A DNA stretch of 8,778 nt, from NCBI GenBank assembly GCA_965372745.1, contig CBDVDM010000046.1, positions 1 to 8,778 of the forward strand, read 5' to 3'. Both the position numbers and the translations under genes were made by a program. This document shows, piece after piece, positions 7,713 to 8,778 of this stretch. How positions within the stretch are numbered: position 1 is the stretch's first letter; each line of letters starts with the position of its first letter. The notes under the pieces are model-generated. The model had not been told where the DNA came from and ran no database searches. It was given only the letters and a program-made list of their open reading frames with translations. Source of the stretch: VRUG01 sp965372745. GTDB lineage: Bacteria > Planctomycetota > Phycisphaerae > Sedimentisphaerales > Anaerobacaceae.

Positions 7713-7732
7713 TATTGACGGAAATGTCAATA
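7713..7732. promoter_or_regulatory. Candidate operator upstream of the STAS gene
   Basis: A perfect 7-base inverted repeat, TATTGAC and GTCAATA, with a 6-base spacer. Its size and half-site spacing suit a dimeric regulator. It lies just upstream of the proposed -35 at 7740-7745, where activators often bind. The regulator is unknown. Confidence 0.4.
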
Positions 7733-7739
7733 AAAATAC

Positions 7740-7768
7740 TCGACGCCGATTGGTAAATTTGAGATAAT
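7740..7768 (+). promoter_or_regulatory. Candidate promoter of the STAS-ACT pair
   Basis: GATAAT (7763-7768) matches five of six -10 bases. TCGACG (7740-7745), 17 bases upstream, matches four of six -35 bases. Transcription would start near 7775, about 20 bases before the STAS ATG. The call is moderate to weak. Confidence 0.35.
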
Positions 7769-7796
7769 CAATCGAAAGCTGTTTTAATAGTAAGGT

Positions 7797-8174
7797 ATGG
7801 GCACAATTACAATGAATGAAAAAACGGGTATCGAGATAACCAGCGAAGGCGGGACTGCGATAGTGACTTTCAAGTCAGCTTCGATAAGTGACGTGGAAGG
7901 GATAGCTGCAGCCTCGGAGCAAATAGATAAATTTATTGAAGCAGATAAGCCGGAAAAAATCATAGTTGATTTCAGTCAGGTAAAATTTTTCTCCTCGCAG
8001 GTGTTGGGGATGCTTTTGGAGATGCGAGGCAAACTTAAAGCATACGATGGCGAGGTTGTGATAAGCTCAATCAATCCGCAGTTGTACAGGGTGTTCAGGA
8101 TTACGAATCTTGATAAGATTTTCAAATTTTTCCCGGACAAAGAAAGTGCTATAAAAGAAACCGAGACAGATTAA
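7797..8174 (+). CDS. STAS-domain protein (anti-sigma factor antagonist type)
   Basis: A 125-residue single-domain STAS protein. The STAS core is visible: strand TAIVTFKSASI (20-30), helix to about 48, strand KIIVDFSQVKFFSSQVLGMLLEMRG (54-78), then VVISSINPQLYRVFRITNLDKIFKFF (87-112). In SpoIIAA-type proteins the regulated Ser sits in a D-S-S-G-L-G motif; the equivalent here is S66-S67-Q-V-L-G, so Ser67 aligns with the phosphorylated Ser and the preceding Asp is Ser. The family acts in partner switching with an anti-sigma or kinase protein; none is encoded nearby. The start is uncertain: ATG 7797 has AAGG only 1 base upstream, and ATG 7812 (120 residues) has no Shine-Dalgarno. The ACT gene follows closely and is probably co-transcribed. 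Confidence 0.88.
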   Translation: MGTITMNEKTGIEITSEGGTAIVTFKSASISDVEGIAAASEQIDKFIEADKPEKIIVDFSQVKFFSSQVLGMLLEMRGKLKAYDGEVVISSINPQLYRVFRITNLDKIFKFFPDKESAIKETETD

Positions 8175-8190
8175 ATGGACTTGTTTTTGA

Positions 8191-8198
8191 AGAGGTGA
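8191..8198 (+). promoter_or_regulatory. Ribosome binding site deciding the ACT gene start
   Basis: AGAGGTGA is the strongest Shine-Dalgarno match in the window, 5 bases before ATG 8204. It excludes the in-frame GTG at 8195, which overlaps it. Confidence 0.7.
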
Positions 8199-8203
8199 CA
8201 GCG

Positions 8204-8656
8204 ATGCATGTTGCAAAACAATTTTCGATTTTCATGGTTAATAAACCGGGAGTGTTGGCTCAGGTACTTGGAGAATTTGAGCGAGCTAAGATTAATATTG
8301 TGGCGATGACCATGATGGACACGGTCGAGCACGGTGTTATGAGAGTGGTCTTTGCATCACCTGGAAAAGCTAAAGAGGTTTTGTCAAAAGTAAATATGCC
8401 TTACAACGAAACAGATGTGCTGTGTGTCAGCTTGACCAATAAATCCGGAGCTTTATCAGTGGTTGTCGAGAAATTGGCCAGGAGCCATATAAATATTTCC
8501 TACGCTTATTGCACTGCTGGCGCCAAAGGCGGACGGACGACCGGCGTTTTGAAGGTTGCCGACGTGAAAAAAGCGATGAAAGTTTTGCAAAAGAACGTTG
8601 GTACAAAAAAGAAATCACAGGTAGTCTTGAGACGGTCAAAGGCGACGAGAAAGTAG
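8204..8656 (+). CDS. Tandem ACT-domain protein
   Basis: A 150-residue protein made of two ACT domains. ACT1 is about residues 5-65, with VNKPGVLAQVLGEFERAKINIVAMTM (12-37). ACT2 is about 71-131, with TNKSGALSVVVEKLARSHINISYAYC (78-103). Each has the strand, glycine-bearing turn and helix that make the small-molecule site. ACT domains usually bind amino acids at dimer interfaces; with no enzyme attached, this is likely a sensor or regulatory subunit of unknown partner. The tail (132-150) is strongly basic, with eight Lys/Arg. I chose ATG 8204 because AGAGGTGA (8191-8198) is a good Shine-Dalgarno 5 bases upstream; GTG 8195 in the same frame lies inside that site. The gene is 29 bases after the STAS stop. 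Confidence 0.9.
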   Translation: MHVAKQFSIFMVNKPGVLAQVLGEFERAKINIVAMTMMDTVEHGVMRVVFASPGKAKEVLSKVNMPYNETDVLCVSLTNKSGALSVVVEKLARSHINISYAYCTAGAKGGRTTGVLKVADVKKAMKVLQKNVGTKKKSQVVLRRSKATRK

Positions 8657-8686
8657 TTGACAGGCGTGTTGTATAATTGATATATT
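8657..8686 (+). promoter_or_regulatory. Promoter of the tRNA-Asp gene
   Basis: A perfect TTGACA (8657-8662) begins at the first base after the ACT stop codon. TATATT (8681-8686) lies 18 bases further and matches five of six -10 bases, putting the start near 8693, about 9 bases before the tRNA. A perfect TATAAT at 8672-8677 is only 9 bases from the -35 and cannot pair with it. Confidence 0.6.
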
Positions 8687-8701
8687 ATCCGCTTTAGATT
8701 T

Positions 8702-8775
8702 GGGGCCGTAGCTCAATTGGTTAGAGCATCGGACTGTCGATCCGAAGGTTGAGGGTTCGAGTCCCTTCGGCCTCG
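8702..8775 (+). tRNA. tRNA-Asp (anticodon GTC)
   Basis: A complete 74-base cloverleaf can be folded by hand. The acceptor is GGGGCCG (8702-8708) with CGGCCTC (8768-8774), with one G-T pair at the second position. The D stem is GCTC/GAGC (8711-8714 and 8724-8727) with loop AATTGGTTA. The anticodon stem is TCGGA/TCCGA around loop CTGTCGA, with anticodon GTC at 8736-8738. The variable loop is AGGTT. The T stem is GAGGG/CCCTT with TTCGAGT between. The discriminator is G8775, as expected for aspartate identity together with the GTC anticodon. CCA is not encoded (TTG follows), so the CCA end must be added after transcription. Confidence 0.97.
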
Positions 8776-8778
8776 TTG

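Larger units (their letters stand above)
7601..7796. other. Intergenic region with nested inverted repeats
   Basis: The 196 bases contain no convincing gene. They hold a 10-base palindrome AAGCGCGCTT (7618-7627) and a 7-base inverted repeat TATTGAC/GTCAATA (7713-7719 and 7726-7732). AGTATT/AATACT (7711-7716 and 7735-7740) is offset from it. An outer pair AATCGGC/GCCGATT (7672-7678 and 7745-7751) abuts TTACCA/TGGTAA (7679-7684 and 7751-7756). No GC-rich hairpin followed by a T-run was seen, so no terminator is called for the FHA gene. Confidence 0.6.

Noticed and set aside
8195..8197. GTG at 8195 as the ACT protein start
   Set aside because: It lies within the AGAGGTGA ribosome binding site that serves ATG 8204.
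8672..8677. Perfect TATAAT as the -10 of the tRNA promoter
   Set aside because: It is only 9 bases from the TTGACA, which is not a workable spacing. TATATT at 8681 gives 18 bases.

Overview
The window reads as one chromosomal strand of a Gram-negative bacterium with mid-40s GC by eye. Every gene lies on the + strand. A planctomycete of the Phycisphaerae type is my best guess. The hints are an FHA-GAF protein, a stand-alone STAS protein with a Ser-Ser site, frequent lack of a clear Shine-Dalgarno (SD) sequence, and a tRNA without an encoded CCA. None of these is diagnostic, so the assignment is tentative.

Layout. At 3-806 is the 3' part of a gene for an alpha-helical, HEAT-repeat-like protein that runs off the left edge. 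At 851-6531 is a complete oligopeptide/dipeptide ABC importer operon in canonical order: a lipoprotein substrate-binding protein (oppA-like), two permeases (oppB-like, oppC-like) and two ATPases (oppD-like, oppF-like). Spacing is tight: oppA/oppB overlap by 4 bases, oppB/oppC overlap by 8 bases if the SD-supported TTG start is used, and the last two gaps are 4 and 10 bases. After a 112-base gap with a promoter-like sequence comes an FHA-GAF signalling protein (6644-7600). A 196-base intergenic region follows that is rich in inverted repeats. Then come a STAS-domain protein of the anti-anti-sigma type (7797-8174), a tandem-ACT protein (ATG at 8204 preferred, to 8656) and a complete tRNA-Asp(GTC) at 8702-8775.

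How the parts work together. The five Opp proteins should form one importer. The anchored binding protein captures peptides, OppB/OppC form the channel, and OppD/OppF hydrolyse ATP. The second half looks regulatory. The FHA domain should read phosphothreonine, the GAF domain may bind a ligand or partner, STAS proteins act in partner-switching cascades, and ACT domains usually sense amino acids. No kinase, phosphatase or sigma factor is present, so a circuit joining these genes is only a hypothesis.

I saw no CRISPR array, insertion sequence, phage gene or clear intrinsic terminator. Most of the window is ordinary core or near-core content. The parts most worth checking are the 11-residue SLEDT repeats after the FHA domain, the nested inverted repeats before the STAS gene, and a possible leaderless promoter for oppA.
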